Positions 14,683-22,191 are shown, numbered from the stretch's first letter. The stretch: 25,183 nucleotides of DNA from DATBGZ01 sp036557785 (GCA_036557785.1 DATBGZ010000008.1:1-25183), one strand, 5' to 3'. Numbers and translations are program-made. The notes: generated from the sequence alone by a model not told the origin.

Positions 14683-16440
14683 TCAGAACGGGATCTCGTC
14701 GTCAGGGACAGTCTGTCGGCGGGACTTGCGGACCACCGCGAAGGCGTCCGTCGTGGTCACCAGGGAGCGCAGCGTCGCCGACGGCGGCGCGCCCGCCTCG
14801 GCCGGCCGGGTGGCCCAGGCGGGGAACGGGAACTCGGCGACCAGCGGCACCGGGATGTCGGGCTGGTTGAGGAACATGGTGCCCGGCTTGGCGATCAGCG
14901 CGCGCTTCTGCTGCGCTGGGGGGAGGAAGCCGTACTCGGGCCGGGTCACCTCGGCGGCGTCGAGCCGACCGGTCACCTTGATCGCCGAGTTGACCAGGAT
15001 CCGCCGCTCCACCTCACTCGCGGTCTGCTGAGCCCCGATCAGTACCACGCCCAGCGAGCGTCCGCGCTCGGCGATGTCGAGCAGGACGTCCTTGATGGGG
15101 GAGCTGCCCTCGCGCGGGGCGTACTTGTTGAGCTCGTCGAGCACCACGAAGAGCAGTGGCTTGGCGGTGCCGGCCCGCTCCTTGCGCTCGAACTCGGTCT
15201 TGAGGATCACGCCGACCACGAACCGCTGTGCCCGGTCGGGCAGGTTGTGCAGGTCGACCACCGTGACCTGGCGGCTCTCGGCGGTGTTCACGCCGTGGTC
15301 GCGCGCCGGGTCGAGGTCGCCGCGGACCAGCCGGGCCAGGTCGCGCTTGCTGGAGATCAGGCGGCGCAGGAACGCGTTGACCGTGCCCAGGCCGACTGCC
15401 GAGCCAGCCCACGCGGCACGCGCGTCCTCGTCCAGCAGCCGATCCTGCAGCAGGTCGACGAGGTCCTCGTACGAGCCCACGCGCCGGCCCTCGATGACCA
15501 CCGCGCCCTCGGCGGGCTCGGCGACCCGCGCCAGGTGGGCGGTGACGGCGTGCACGACCATCGTGTACTGCTGGCGGTCATCGTCGGCGTCGGCGAAGAC
15601 GAACGGCAGCAGGCGATCGGCACAGAACTCGGCGATGGTCCAGTAGAACGGGTCCACGCCGACCAGCCGGCTCGCCACGTCGGGGTAGCCGGTACGGTCG
15701 CCGGCGCGCGGCGGCGCGTAGACCCGCACGTCGGGGAAGGGTCCGGCCGGCAACCCCAGCCGGCCGTACGCCTGCTCGGTCGCGGCGTCCAGCCGGGTGT
15801 TGGGGTGGTCGAGGAAGAGCAGGTCCTCGCCCTTGACGTTGAAGATCAACGCCCGGGTATTCGTGGTCTCGCCAGCACCACCGAGCACCCCGGAGCGGAA
15901 GACGCAGTAGAGCAGCCAGGTGGCGAAGCTCGTCTTCGTCGCCACGCCCGAGATGCCGGAGATGCTCACGTGTGCGCCGCGCGTCCCGTCGAGGAACTCC
16001 GCGTTGAGGAACAGCGTCTGCCCGTCGCGACCAAAGCCGATCGGGATCCGCTTCTCCATCCGGTCGAAGTAGAGTGCGCCGTCGCGCTCCTCGCCCGCGG
16101 CCCGGCGCACCGGCGCCCCCGGCTCGGGCGGAACGTAGATCTCCGGCTCGACCCGGGTCGTGGTGATCTCGGCCGCCTCCTGCACCTGCGCCGGCAGCGT
16201 CCCGTCGGCGATCGCGAACACGTCCGAGTCGAAGGTCGCTCCCTCGTGCCGTGCCCGTACCTGGGTCACCACGCCCGCGATCATGACCGGGTCGCCATGG
16301 GGCAGCACCCGCGTCGTCACCACGACGTCGTCGAGCTGCAGGTAAGCGCCCGGCCGCACCGCCACCCAGAACTGCAGCGGTGTCGCGTCGAGCGTGCCCA
16401 GCACCCGGCCGACGGAGGCCAGATGATCGGGAGTGGTCAT
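14683..16440 (-). CDS. herA: HerA-like hexameric DNA translocase ATPase
   Basis: 585 residues. A small N-terminal barrel (HAS-barrel-like, residues 1-105) precedes a RecA/FtsK-type motor: a P-loop-like stretch SGISGVATKTSFATWLL (161-177), an insertion, Walker B LLFVVLDE (429-436), and a sensor region VVLIGAQQTASEVERRI with RPEYGFLPPAQQKRAL further on. HerA rings pump DNA and activate NurA in break resection. The neighbours SbcD, SbcC and a NurA-like nuclease on the same strand fit that role. The P-loop departs from the usual GATGSGKS. ATG at 16440 (MTTPDHLASVGRV) is preferred, with AGGA eight bases before it; an in-frame ATG at 16479 is possible. It is probably the first gene of the repair operon. 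Confidence 0.82.
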   Translation of the reverse strand: MTTPDHLASVGRVLGTLDATPLQFWVAVRPGAYLQLDDVVVTTRVLPHGDPVMIAGVVTQVRARHEGATFDSDVFAIADGTLPAQVQEAAEITTTRVEPEIYVPPEPGAPVRRAAGEERDGALYFDRMEKRIPIGFGRDGQTLFLNAEFLDGTRGAHVSISGISGVATKTSFATWLLYCVFRSGVLGGAGETTNTRALIFNVKGEDLLFLDHPNTRLDAATEQAYGRLGLPAGPFPDVRVYAPPRAGDRTGYPDVASRLVGVDPFYWTIAEFCADRLLPFVFADADDDRQQYTMVVHAVTAHLARVAEPAEGAVVIEGRRVGSYEDLVDLLQDRLLDEDARAAWAGSAVGLGTVNAFLRRLISSKRDLARLVRGDLDPARDHGVNTAESRQVTVVDLHNLPDRAQRFVVGVILKTEFERKERAGTAKPLLFVVLDELNKYAPREGSSPIKDVLLDIAERGRSLGVVLIGAQQTASEVERRILVNSAIKVTGRLDAAEVTRPEYGFLPPAQQKRALIAKPGTMFLNQPDIPVPLVAEFPFPAWATRPAEAGAPPSATLRSLVTTTDAFAVVRKSRRQTVPDDEIPF

Positions 16441-16513
16441 GCCCGCATCCTGCCGCAGCGCGCCGACAACCCCCGGCATCCGCGCGGCTCTGGCGAGTCA
16501 GGACCTGCTTGTA

Positions 16514-16581
16514 TCCCGCGATCTTGGGGTTATCGCTGTGATTGGAGATCAACAAGCAGCGATCCGCCCAAGATCGCGGGA
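16514..16581. repeat. long palindromic intergenic element (AAGATCGCGGG arms)
   Basis: TCCCGCGATCTTGGG (16514-16528) pairs perfectly with CCCAAGATCGCGGGA (16567-16581). Inside, ATCGCTG (16532-16538) pairs with CAGCGAT (16557-16563), leaving an 18-nt loop. It lies between the start of the HerA-like gene and the stop of the mini-protein gene, 14 bases after that stop on the minus strand, and could end its transcript. I believe near-identical elements are scattered between genes in Micromonosporaceae, but that is memory, not something shown here. Confidence 0.8.
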
Positions 16582-16595
16582 GAAGGGGGGCCGGT

Positions 16596-16727
16596 TTACT
16601 CGCCCGCTCGGCCGGTGGCGGGCTCGGTCGGGGTGGGCTTACGGTGCTGGCAGTCGCACCAGTTGGCACCGCGGCACTGCTCGTGCTTGCCGTTGCGGCA
16701 CGCGGGACAGATCACGGCGTACAGCAT
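16596..16727 (-). CDS. 43-aa Cys/His-rich zinc-ribbon-like mini-protein
   Basis: A short gene from ATG 16727 to TAA 16596. The protein begins MLYAVICPACRNGKHEQC, continues RGANWCDCQH and ends in a Thr/Pro-rich tail. Six residues suited to bind metal (CPAC, H-x-x-C, CDC-x-H) are packed in 24 residues. Small proteins with the pattern CPAC...H..C.G.NWCDCQH are widespread in actinobacteria and have no assigned function, which is why I regard this as real despite its length. No strong ribosome binding site is present. A 7-bp palindrome GCGCTTC-T-GAAGCGC (16740-16754) and a CebR-type operator (16768-16781) lie directly upstream, so its promoter may be controlled. It is separate from the repair operon by the palindromic element. 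Confidence 0.72.
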   Translation of the reverse strand: MLYAVICPACRNGKHEQCRGANWCDCQHRKPTPTEPATGRAGE

Positions 16728-16767
16728 GCCCGACGGGAGGCGCTTCTGAAGCGCTCTTCCGCCGCGA

Positions 16768-16781
16768 TGGGAGCGCTCTCA
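16768..16781. promoter_or_regulatory. CebR operator O1, upstream copy
   Basis: TGGGAGCGCTCTCA matches the known CebR box TGGGAGCGCTCCCA at 13 of 14 positions. It lies 41 bases before the ATG of the divergent mini-protein and 128 bases before O2, so it could control the divergent gene or help repression by looping. Confidence 0.75.
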
Positions 16782-16895
16782 TGGATAGTTCGCATCGGGC
16801 GATGACCGTGGTAATCGATCCAAGACACCATAAGGGACAAACGAGTCCCATCGGCTGTTACAGGGGTGCTTCGGGGTGGCTTGTTGGTAACGAAT

Positions 16896-16909
16896 TGGGA
16901 ACGCTCCCA
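16896..16909. promoter_or_regulatory. CebR operator O2, upstream of the ceb promoter
   Basis: TGGGAACGCTCCCA matches the CebR box at 13 of 14 positions. It ends nine bases before the TTGACA element. Confidence 0.82.
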
Positions 16910-16917
16910 TATGGCCC

Positions 16918-16950
16918 TTGACACTCTCAATGACTCGGCGCTTCGCTATG
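16918..16950 (+). promoter_or_regulatory. ceb operon promoter
   Basis: TTGACA at 16918-16923 is a perfect -35. The -10 is not clear; the region TTCGCTAT at 16942-16949 lies at about the right distance. O2 lies just before it and O3 begins on the -10, which is a layout for strong steric repression. The start of transcription would fall near 16955, giving a leader of about 200 bases. Confidence 0.6.
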
Positions 16951-16962
16951 GGAGCGCTCCCG
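16949..16962. promoter_or_regulatory. CebR operator O3, overlapping -10/+1
   Basis: TGGGAGCGCTCCCG matches the CebR box at 13 of 14 positions. Bound repressor here would block the promoter directly. Confidence 0.82.
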
Positions 16963-17163
16963 CACCGAGTGGCGCCCGCCACATACGGACGGCAGATGAA
17001 GACTCGACCGCTCCCGACACGTCAGGCAGGATCTGCCCCCGAAGCCGGAGTATGCCGGGTCCTTCGACACACACCGCAAGCATGATCGGGCGGCCCCGGC
17101 CTCCCCGATCTCGCGCAACCCATCGCCACGCCGGACCCGTCGTTCGGCCATCAGGGAGGAACA

Positions 17164-18471
17164 ATGCGCATGGCAGGAAGGAAGGGCATCGCGGCACTCG
17201 GCGTCGTCGCCGTGTCGCTGATGCTCGCCGCTGCTTGCTCGAGCAACAGCGGGAACTCCGGGCAGATCACGCTCAAGGTCCGGTTGTTCGGCACCTTCGG
17301 CTACAAGGAAGCGGGACTGTTCGACAAGTATGAGCAGGAACACCCGAACATCAAGATCGACTACCAGACGGTCGAGCAGGAGGCCACCTACTGGACCGGC
17401 CTGCAGGCCAGCCTCGCCGGCGGCTCCGGCCTTGGCGACGTGCAGGGCATCGAGGTCGGTCGCATCACGGCCGTCACCTCCCAGCTCGCCGACAAGTTCG
17501 TCGACCTCAACACGTACGGTGCCAGCTCACTGAAGGACAACTTCTACCCCTGGAAGTGGGGGGCTGGCTCGACCAGTGACGGCAAGGTGATCGGTCTCGG
17601 CACCGACATCGGCCCGCTGGCGATCTGCTACCGCGCTGACCTGTTCAAGGCGGCCGGTCTGCCCACCGACCCCAGCGCTGTCTCCGACCTGTGGAAGGAC
17701 GGCTGGGACGGCTACATCGCCGCCGGCGAGCAGTACAAGTCGAAGGCGCCGGCTGGCTCCTACTTCGTCGACACCGCGGGCGGCATCTTCAACGCGATCA
17801 TCGGCCAGTCGCAGAACCAGTACTACGACGCCTCTGGCAACCTGATCGTCAGCACCAACCCTGCCGTGAAGACGGCCTGGGACCAGTCGGTTGAGCTCGC
17901 GAGCAAGGGTCTGACCGCGAAGCTCAGCCAGTTCAGCACCGCGTGGAACATCGCGTTCACGACCGGTACGTTCGCCACCATCGCGTGCCCATCGTGGATG
18001 GTTGGCTACATCAAGTCCGAGGCTGGCGCCATGAGCAAGGACTTCTGGAACATCGCCAGCATCCCGGGCGGTGGCGGCAACTGGGGCGGCTCGTACCTGT
18101 CCATCCCGAAGGGTGCGGCGCACCCCAAGGAGGCGTACGACCTGATCTCCTGGCTGACCGCGGCGGAGCAGGAAGCCGCGATCTTCAAGGCCGTCGGCAA
18201 CTTCCCGTCGAACAGCAAGGCGGCAGCGGACCCGACCGTCGCCTCGGCCACCGACGCGTACTTCAGCGGCGGCACGGGCCAGCCGGCCCCGATCGGCCAG
18301 ATCTTCGCCGACTCGGCCTCGAAGCTCGTCGTGGCGGTGACCGGTCTGCACGACGGTGACATCAAGAACGCCATCTCCACCGCCATCACGAGGGTGGAGA
18401 CCGGCGACCAAACCTCGGATCAGTCCTGGAACCAACTGCTCTCCAAGGACATCCCGGCAATCACGGGCTGA
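17164..18471 (+). CDS. cebE: cellobiose/cello-oligosaccharide-binding lipoprotein CebE
   Basis: 435 residues. A lipoprotein signal (MRMAGRKGIAALGVVAVSLM, then LAAACSS) puts the Cys near residue 25 at the membrane surface. The mature part is a family-1 solute-binding protein with a two-lobe fold: LKVRLFGTFGYKEAGLFDKY near the start, GTDIGPLAICYRADLFKAAG in the hinge, and late Trp/Gly-rich strands (GGGGNWGGSYLSIPKGAAHP) that line sugar sites in CebE-like proteins. It captures cellobiose or cellotriose for CebFG. GGGAGG lies four bases before the ATG. The sugar is assigned from the CebR boxes upstream and the beta-glucosidase downstream. A strong hairpin after the gene suggests it is made in excess of the permeases. 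Confidence 0.88.
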   Translation: MRMAGRKGIAALGVVAVSLMLAAACSSNSGNSGQITLKVRLFGTFGYKEAGLFDKYEQEHPNIKIDYQTVEQEATYWTGLQASLAGGSGLGDVQGIEVGRITAVTSQLADKFVDLNTYGASSLKDNFYPWKWGAGSTSDGKVIGLGTDIGPLAICYRADLFKAAGLPTDPSAVSDLWKDGWDGYIAAGEQYKSKAPAGSYFVDTAGGIFNAIIGQSQNQYYDASGNLIVSTNPAVKTAWDQSVELASKGLTAKLSQFSTAWNIAFTTGTFATIACPSWMVGYIKSEAGAMSKDFWNIASIPGGGGNWGGSYLSIPKGAAHPKEAYDLISWLTAAEQEAAIFKAVGNFPSNSKAAADPTVASATDAYFSGGTGQPAPIGQIFADSASKLVVAVTGLHDGDIKNAISTAITRVETGDQTSDQSWNQLLSKDIPAITG

Positions 18472-18491
18472 CGCCCACCTGGTAATGGGGG

Positions 18492-18527
18492 GTTCCGGCC
18501 CGGCGGGGTCACTCGCCGGGCCGGAAC
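18492..18527 (+). terminator. 14-bp intercistronic hairpin between cebE and cebF
   Basis: GTTCCGGCCCGGCG (18492-18505) pairs perfectly with CGCCGGGCCGGAAC (18514-18527) around GGGTCACT. No T-run follows, so it is more likely a partial terminator or a 3' stabiliser of cebE mRNA than a full stop; cebF follows after about 50 bases. Confidence 0.75.
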
Positions 18528-18576
18528 ACCCGTCACAGAGGCCGATCGCACGAGACGACCGGGAGGCAGGAAGCCC

Positions 18577-19554
18577 ATGGCTGTGATCACCGCGGAGACC
18601 GGGCAGTCCCGCGCGAGCCGAACGCCCGACCCCCGCCGGCGCAACCGGCTGTCCCGGTGGGACATCAAGTTCTCGCCCTACATGTTCGTCGCGCCGTTCT
18701 TCGTCCTGTTCGCGATCTTCGGGCTCTACCCGATGCTCTGGACCGCCTGGGTCTCGCTGCACAAGACCGAGTTCCTCACCGCGGACAAGATGGGTGCGCC
18801 GGCCGGCTTCAGCAACTACACGTACATCCTGCACGACTCGTTCTTCTGGAACGCCTTCGTCAACACGGTTACCCTCGGCGTCTTCTCCGCGGTACCACAA
18901 CTGCTGATGGCCTTGGGCCTGGCGCACATCCTCAATTACCGCCTGCGGGCCAGCACGTTCTGGCGGATCTCGGTTCTCGCGCCGTACGCCACGTCCGTGG
19001 CGGCGGCGGCGGTGGTCTTCGCGCAGCTCTTCAACCGCGACGTCGGCCCGATCAACTACATCCTGCACACGGTCTTCCATATGCAGAACATTGACTTCAC
19101 GCAGGAGAAGTGGCCGGCCCAGGTCGCGATCTCGTGCATCGTCATCTGGCGCTGGACGGGTTACAACGCGCTGATCTACCTGGCCTCCATGCAGGCGATC
19201 CCATCGGAGCTCTACGAGGCGGCAGAGGTCGATGGCGCGAGCCGGTGGCGCCAGTTCCGGTCCGTCACCATTCCCTCGCTGCGCCCGACCATCCTCTTCA
19301 CGGTCGTCATCTCGACCATCGGATCGCTGCAACTCTTCGGTGAGCCGCTGCTGTTCTCGGCCGGCGGCACCCAGGCGGCGCTGGGCGGCGCCAGCAGGCA
19401 GTACCAGACGCTCGCTATGTACTTCTACGAACGAGGCTTCATCTACGGGCACCTCGGCTCGGCCGCAGCGGTCGCCTGGCTGATGTTCCTGATCATCGTG
19501 ATCTTCGTGTTCATCAATACGGCGCTCGCGCGGCGCTCCCGGGACATCGACTAG
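18577..19554 (+). CDS. cebF: cellobiose ABC transporter permease CebF
   Basis: 325 residues of the MalF-type permease family. A basic cytoplasmic N-terminus (residues 1-35) precedes six membrane helices, the first being YMFVAPFFVLFAIFGLYPML. The EAA loop that contacts the ATPase is ELYEAAEVDGASRWRQFRSV, with TIPSLRP following. GGGAGGCAGGAAG lies about five bases before the ATG. It pairs with CebG, eight bases downstream, to form the channel. No ATPase gene is in the operon; in relatives the shared MsiK protein energises the importer, so that partner should be elsewhere in the genome. A long loop between helices (residues 150-185) is typical of this family. Confidence 0.88.
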   Translation: MAVITAETGQSRASRTPDPRRRNRLSRWDIKFSPYMFVAPFFVLFAIFGLYPMLWTAWVSLHKTEFLTADKMGAPAGFSNYTYILHDSFFWNAFVNTVTLGVFSAVPQLLMALGLAHILNYRLRASTFWRISVLAPYATSVAAAAVVFAQLFNRDVGPINYILHTVFHMQNIDFTQEKWPAQVAISCIVIWRWTGYNALIYLASMQAIPSELYEAAEVDGASRWRQFRSVTIPSLRPTILFTVVISTIGSLQLFGEPLLFSAGGTQAALGGASRQYQTLAMYFYERGFIYGHLGSAAAVAWLMFLIIVIFVFINTALARRSRDID

Positions 19555-19562
19555 GAGACGCC

Positions 19563-20462
19563 ATGGCCGTGCTGACCGCCGAAGCGGTAAAAGCCCGCGA
19601 CACATCTCATGCCCTCGGCCCGCGCCGGCGCAGCCGCCGCAGGGGGGCGTTCTCCGCCTCCTGGCTCACGTACACGATCCTGGCGATCGTCTTCATCGTC
19701 TCGGTGTTCCCGTTCTACTGGACGATCGTCGCGGCCTCGACCTCCAACACCGAGATCAACCAGGTGCCGCCGAACCTGGTCCCGGGACCGAACCTCATCC
19801 GCAACTTCGGCGAGGCGTTGAACAACGTCAACATGGCCAAGGCGTTGGTCAACTCGGTCATCGTCTCGGGCAGTGTCTCGCTCAGTACCGTCCTGTTCGG
19901 CACGCTCGCCGGATTCGCCTTCGCCAAGCTGCGCTTCCGCGGCCGCAACCTGTTGCTGGGCCTGGTCATCGCCACCACCTTCATCCCGATGCAGATCGGC
20001 ATCGTGCCGCTGTTCATCCTGATGGCGAAGCTCGACCTCGTGGGCCAACTGCCCGCGGTCATCCTCCCGGGTCTGGTGACCGCCTTCGGCGTGTTCTTCC
20101 TCCGCCAGTATCTGGTCCGGGCGCTGCCCGACGAGCTCATCGAAGCAGGACGCATCGACGGGGCGAGTTCTGCCCGCATCTTCGTCTCGGTCGTGCTGCC
20201 CATTGCCCGGCCCGCCATGGCCGTGCTCGGCATGCTCACGTTCATGGCGACGTGGAACGACCTGTTCTGGCCGTTGATCGTCCTCAACTCGGACAACCCG
20301 ACGGTGCAGGTCGCCATCGACAATCTTAACGCGGGCTATGTTCCCGACATGTCCATCATCCTCTCCGGCACCCTGCTGGGCACGCTGCCCGTTCTCGCGG
20401 TGTTCATCCTGCTCGGCCGCCAGATCGTCAGCGGGATCATGCAAGGGGCGATCAAGGGATGA
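19563..20462 (+). CDS. cebG: cellobiose ABC transporter permease CebG
   Basis: 299 residues of the MalG-type permease family with six membrane helices, the first WLTYTILAIVFIVSVFPFYW. The EAA loop reads ELIEAGRIDGASSARIFVSV followed by VLPIARP, where the second Ala of EAA is Gly, a common variant in this subfamily. AGGAG overlaps the cebF stop codon, so translation is coupled. It forms the channel with CebF and docks CebE from outside and the MsiK-type ATPase from inside. Its stop codon overlaps the start of a 37-codon frame (ATGA) that leads to bglC. The close spacing of cebF, cebG and bglC makes one transcript nearly certain. Confidence 0.88.
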   Translation: MAVLTAEAVKARDTSHALGPRRRSRRRGAFSASWLTYTILAIVFIVSVFPFYWTIVAASTSNTEINQVPPNLVPGPNLIRNFGEALNNVNMAKALVNSVIVSGSVSLSTVLFGTLAGFAFAKLRFRGRNLLLGLVIATTFIPMQIGIVPLFILMAKLDLVGQLPAVILPGLVTAFGVFFLRQYLVRALPDELIEAGRIDGASSARIFVSVVLPIARPAMAVLGMLTFMATWNDLFWPLIVLNSDNPTVQVAIDNLNAGYVPDMSIILSGTLLGTLPVLAVFILLGRQIVSGIMQGAIKG

Positions 20463-20572
20463 GGACCGCGCGGCGGAGCTTGCGGGGCGAGCAGCGGACG
20501 CTCGGCGCCGGGACAAGGACAGTGCTCGCCGGGCCTTTCGGCGGCGTCGTGGAAGGTTCGGTTCACCTGTGA
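20459..20572 (+). CDS. possible 37-aa coupling peptide between cebG and bglC
   Basis: A 37-codon frame starts with an ATG that overlaps the cebG stop (ATGA, 20459-20462) and ends with a TGA that overlaps the bglC start (GTGA, 20569-20572). It begins MRTARRSLRGEQRTLGAG, is basic and has no known domain. Its main use may be to carry ribosomes from cebG to the bglC GTG, which has only a distant GGAAGG. It could also be chance, since no codon conservation can be judged from one sequence. Confidence 0.4.
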   Translation: MRTARRSLRGEQRTLGAGTRTVLAGPFGGVVEGSVHL

Positions 20573-22101
20573 CTGATTGGCAGCCTCTTAACGCCCCGGC
20601 GATCGACCCTGGCGCCCACGCGGGCGCGGTCTCTCGGCCCGGCCCAGCCGAGCAGGCCGCGTTGAACGGCGGGCGTCGGTTCCCCGAGGGCTTCGTCTTC
20701 GGCGCGGGCACGGCGGCCTACCAGATCGAAGGAGCCACCGCGACCGACGGGCGGACACCGTCCATCTGGGACACGTTCAGCGAGCGCCCGGGCGCCGTTG
20801 TGGGCGGGCACACCGGCCACATCGCCGTCGATCACTACCACCGGTACCGTGACGATGTCGCCCTCATGCGCGGGTTGGGTCTGTCCGCCTACCGGTTCTC
20901 GGTGTCCTGGTCGCGCGTGCAGCCGGCCGGATCCGGGCCGGCGAACCCGGCCGGGCTGGACTTCTACCGCCGGCTGACCGACGAGCTGCTCGAGGCCGGC
21001 ATCGAGCCATGGCTCACGCTGTACCACTGGGACCTGCCGCAGCCGATCGAGGACGCCGGCGGCTGGCCCGTCCGCGACACCGCAGCGCGCTTCGCGGAGT
21101 ACGCCGCCATGGTCCACAGTGCACTCGGTGACCGGGTGCGCCACTTCACCACGCTCAACGAGCCGTGGTGCTCGGCCTTCCTTGGCTACGCCTCGGGGGA
21201 TCACGCGCCCGGACGGCGGGACCCTGCAGCCGCCGTCCGGGCCGTGCATCATCTGCTGCTCGCGCACGGGCTCGCGGTCGACGCGATGCGCGCTCAGGGT
21301 CCGGACACGCAACTGGGCATCACGCTCAACCTCTACGCGACCTCGTCAGCCTCGACCCGGCAGGAGGATATCGAGGCGGCACGGCGGATCGACGGGCTGT
21401 CCAACCGGCTCTTCCTCGACCCCGTGCTGCGCGGGCAGTACCCGGAGGATGTGGTCGCGGACCTGGCGCCTGTGACCGACTTCGGCCACGTCCGCGACGG
21501 CGATCTGGCGGTCATCTCGCGGCCGCTGTCGCTGCTCGGTGTGAACTACTACAGCCGCAACGTGCTCGCCGCGCCGGAGCCTGGACCGGACGGGTGCATC
21601 GACTGGCGCGGACCAACGCCGAGCGGGGCCTATGTCGGCAGCGAGGCGGTGCGCTTCGTCCGGCGCGACGTGCCGGTCACGGCCATGGACTGGGAGATCG
21701 ACGCACCGGGGCTCACCGAGGTGCTGCGCAGGATCGCCGACCAGTACCCGTCTGTGCCGCTCTACGTGACCGAGAACGGCGCCGCTTTCCCGGACGAGGT
21801 CGGGCCGGATGGGACGGTCGACGACCCGGAGCGGTGCGAGTTCCTCGACGCCCACCTGCGTGCGTGCCAGGACGCGATCGCGGCGGGTGTGCCGGTGCGG
21901 GGCTACTTCGCCTGGTCCTTGGTGGACAACTTCGAGTGGGCCTGGGGCTATACGCGCCGGTTCGGGTTGTTCTATGTGGACTACCTGAGCCAGCGACGCA
22001 TCCCGAAGGCCAGCGCCCACTGGTACTCCTCCGTGATCGCCCAGCGAGAACTGCCGGACGCACCGCCGATGCCCCCACCGGCGCCGCGGCCCGGTACCTA
22101 G
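20569..22101 (+). CDS. bglC: GH1 beta-glucosidase BglC
   Basis: 510 residues, a single (beta/alpha)8 barrel of glycoside hydrolase family 1. FPEGFVFGAGTAAYQIEGA (38-56) is the N-terminal signature. The acid/base Glu198 is in TLNEPWC and the nucleophile Glu401 in YVTENGAAF. WHYLDLPQ-type (YHWDLPQP) and FAWSLVDNFEWAWGY near the end line the sugar pocket. No signal peptide is present, so it cleaves imported cellobiose to glucose in the cytoplasm. The GTG at 20569 is chosen from its overlap with the preceding stop; the first 36 residues are a non-conserved extension, so a later start cannot be excluded. In Streptomyces the same gene follows cebEFG. Confidence 0.92.
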   Translation: MTDWQPLNAPAIDPGAHAGAVSRPGPAEQAALNGGRRFPEGFVFGAGTAAYQIEGATATDGRTPSIWDTFSERPGAVVGGHTGHIAVDHYHRYRDDVALMRGLGLSAYRFSVSWSRVQPAGSGPANPAGLDFYRRLTDELLEAGIEPWLTLYHWDLPQPIEDAGGWPVRDTAARFAEYAAMVHSALGDRVRHFTTLNEPWCSAFLGYASGDHAPGRRDPAAAVRAVHHLLLAHGLAVDAMRAQGPDTQLGITLNLYATSSASTRQEDIEAARRIDGLSNRLFLDPVLRGQYPEDVVADLAPVTDFGHVRDGDLAVISRPLSLLGVNYYSRNVLAAPEPGPDGCIDWRGPTPSGAYVGSEAVRFVRRDVPVTAMDWEIDAPGLTEVLRRIADQYPSVPLYVTENGAAFPDEVGPDGTVDDPERCEFLDAHLRACQDAIAAGVPVRGYFAWSLVDNFEWAWGYTRRFGLFYVDYLSQRRIPKASAHWYSSVIAQRELPDAPPMPPPAPRPGT

Positions 22102-22191
22102 GGCAGGCACAATCGGGGGTGAACAACCGAACAGGCCCTCGACGACCGGCCGTCCGGGCCGCCGCCGGGGGAGTGAAACAAGGGGAAAACA

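Larger units (their letters stand above)
16728..17163. other. regulatory region between the mini-protein and cebE
   Basis: 436 bases without a convincing gene. It holds the 7-bp palindrome at 16740-16754, three CebR-type operators (16768, 16896, 16949), a TTGACA promoter element at 16918, a small hairpin GGGAC-AAAC-GAGTCCC near 16832-16850, and a leader of about 200 bases ahead of cebE that ends in the GGGAGG ribosome binding site. No further gene or clear riboswitch is seen in the leader. Confidence 0.7.

Noticed and set aside
14527..16749. A 740-residue plus-strand frame opposite the HerA-like gene
   Set aside because: Composition is that of the reverse complement of a high-GC gene (Arg/Gly/His/Val-rich, no motif), while the minus strand carries a clear ATPase.
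16747..16760. A fourth CebR operator (CTGA-AGCGCT-CTTC)
   Set aside because: Only the central AGCGCT is kept; the outer TGGG/CCCA are lost. Better described as part of the palindrome at 16740-16754.
16866..17333. A plus-strand protein ahead of cebE
   Set aside because: It crosses the operators, the promoter and the cebE start in another frame and has no ribosome binding site.
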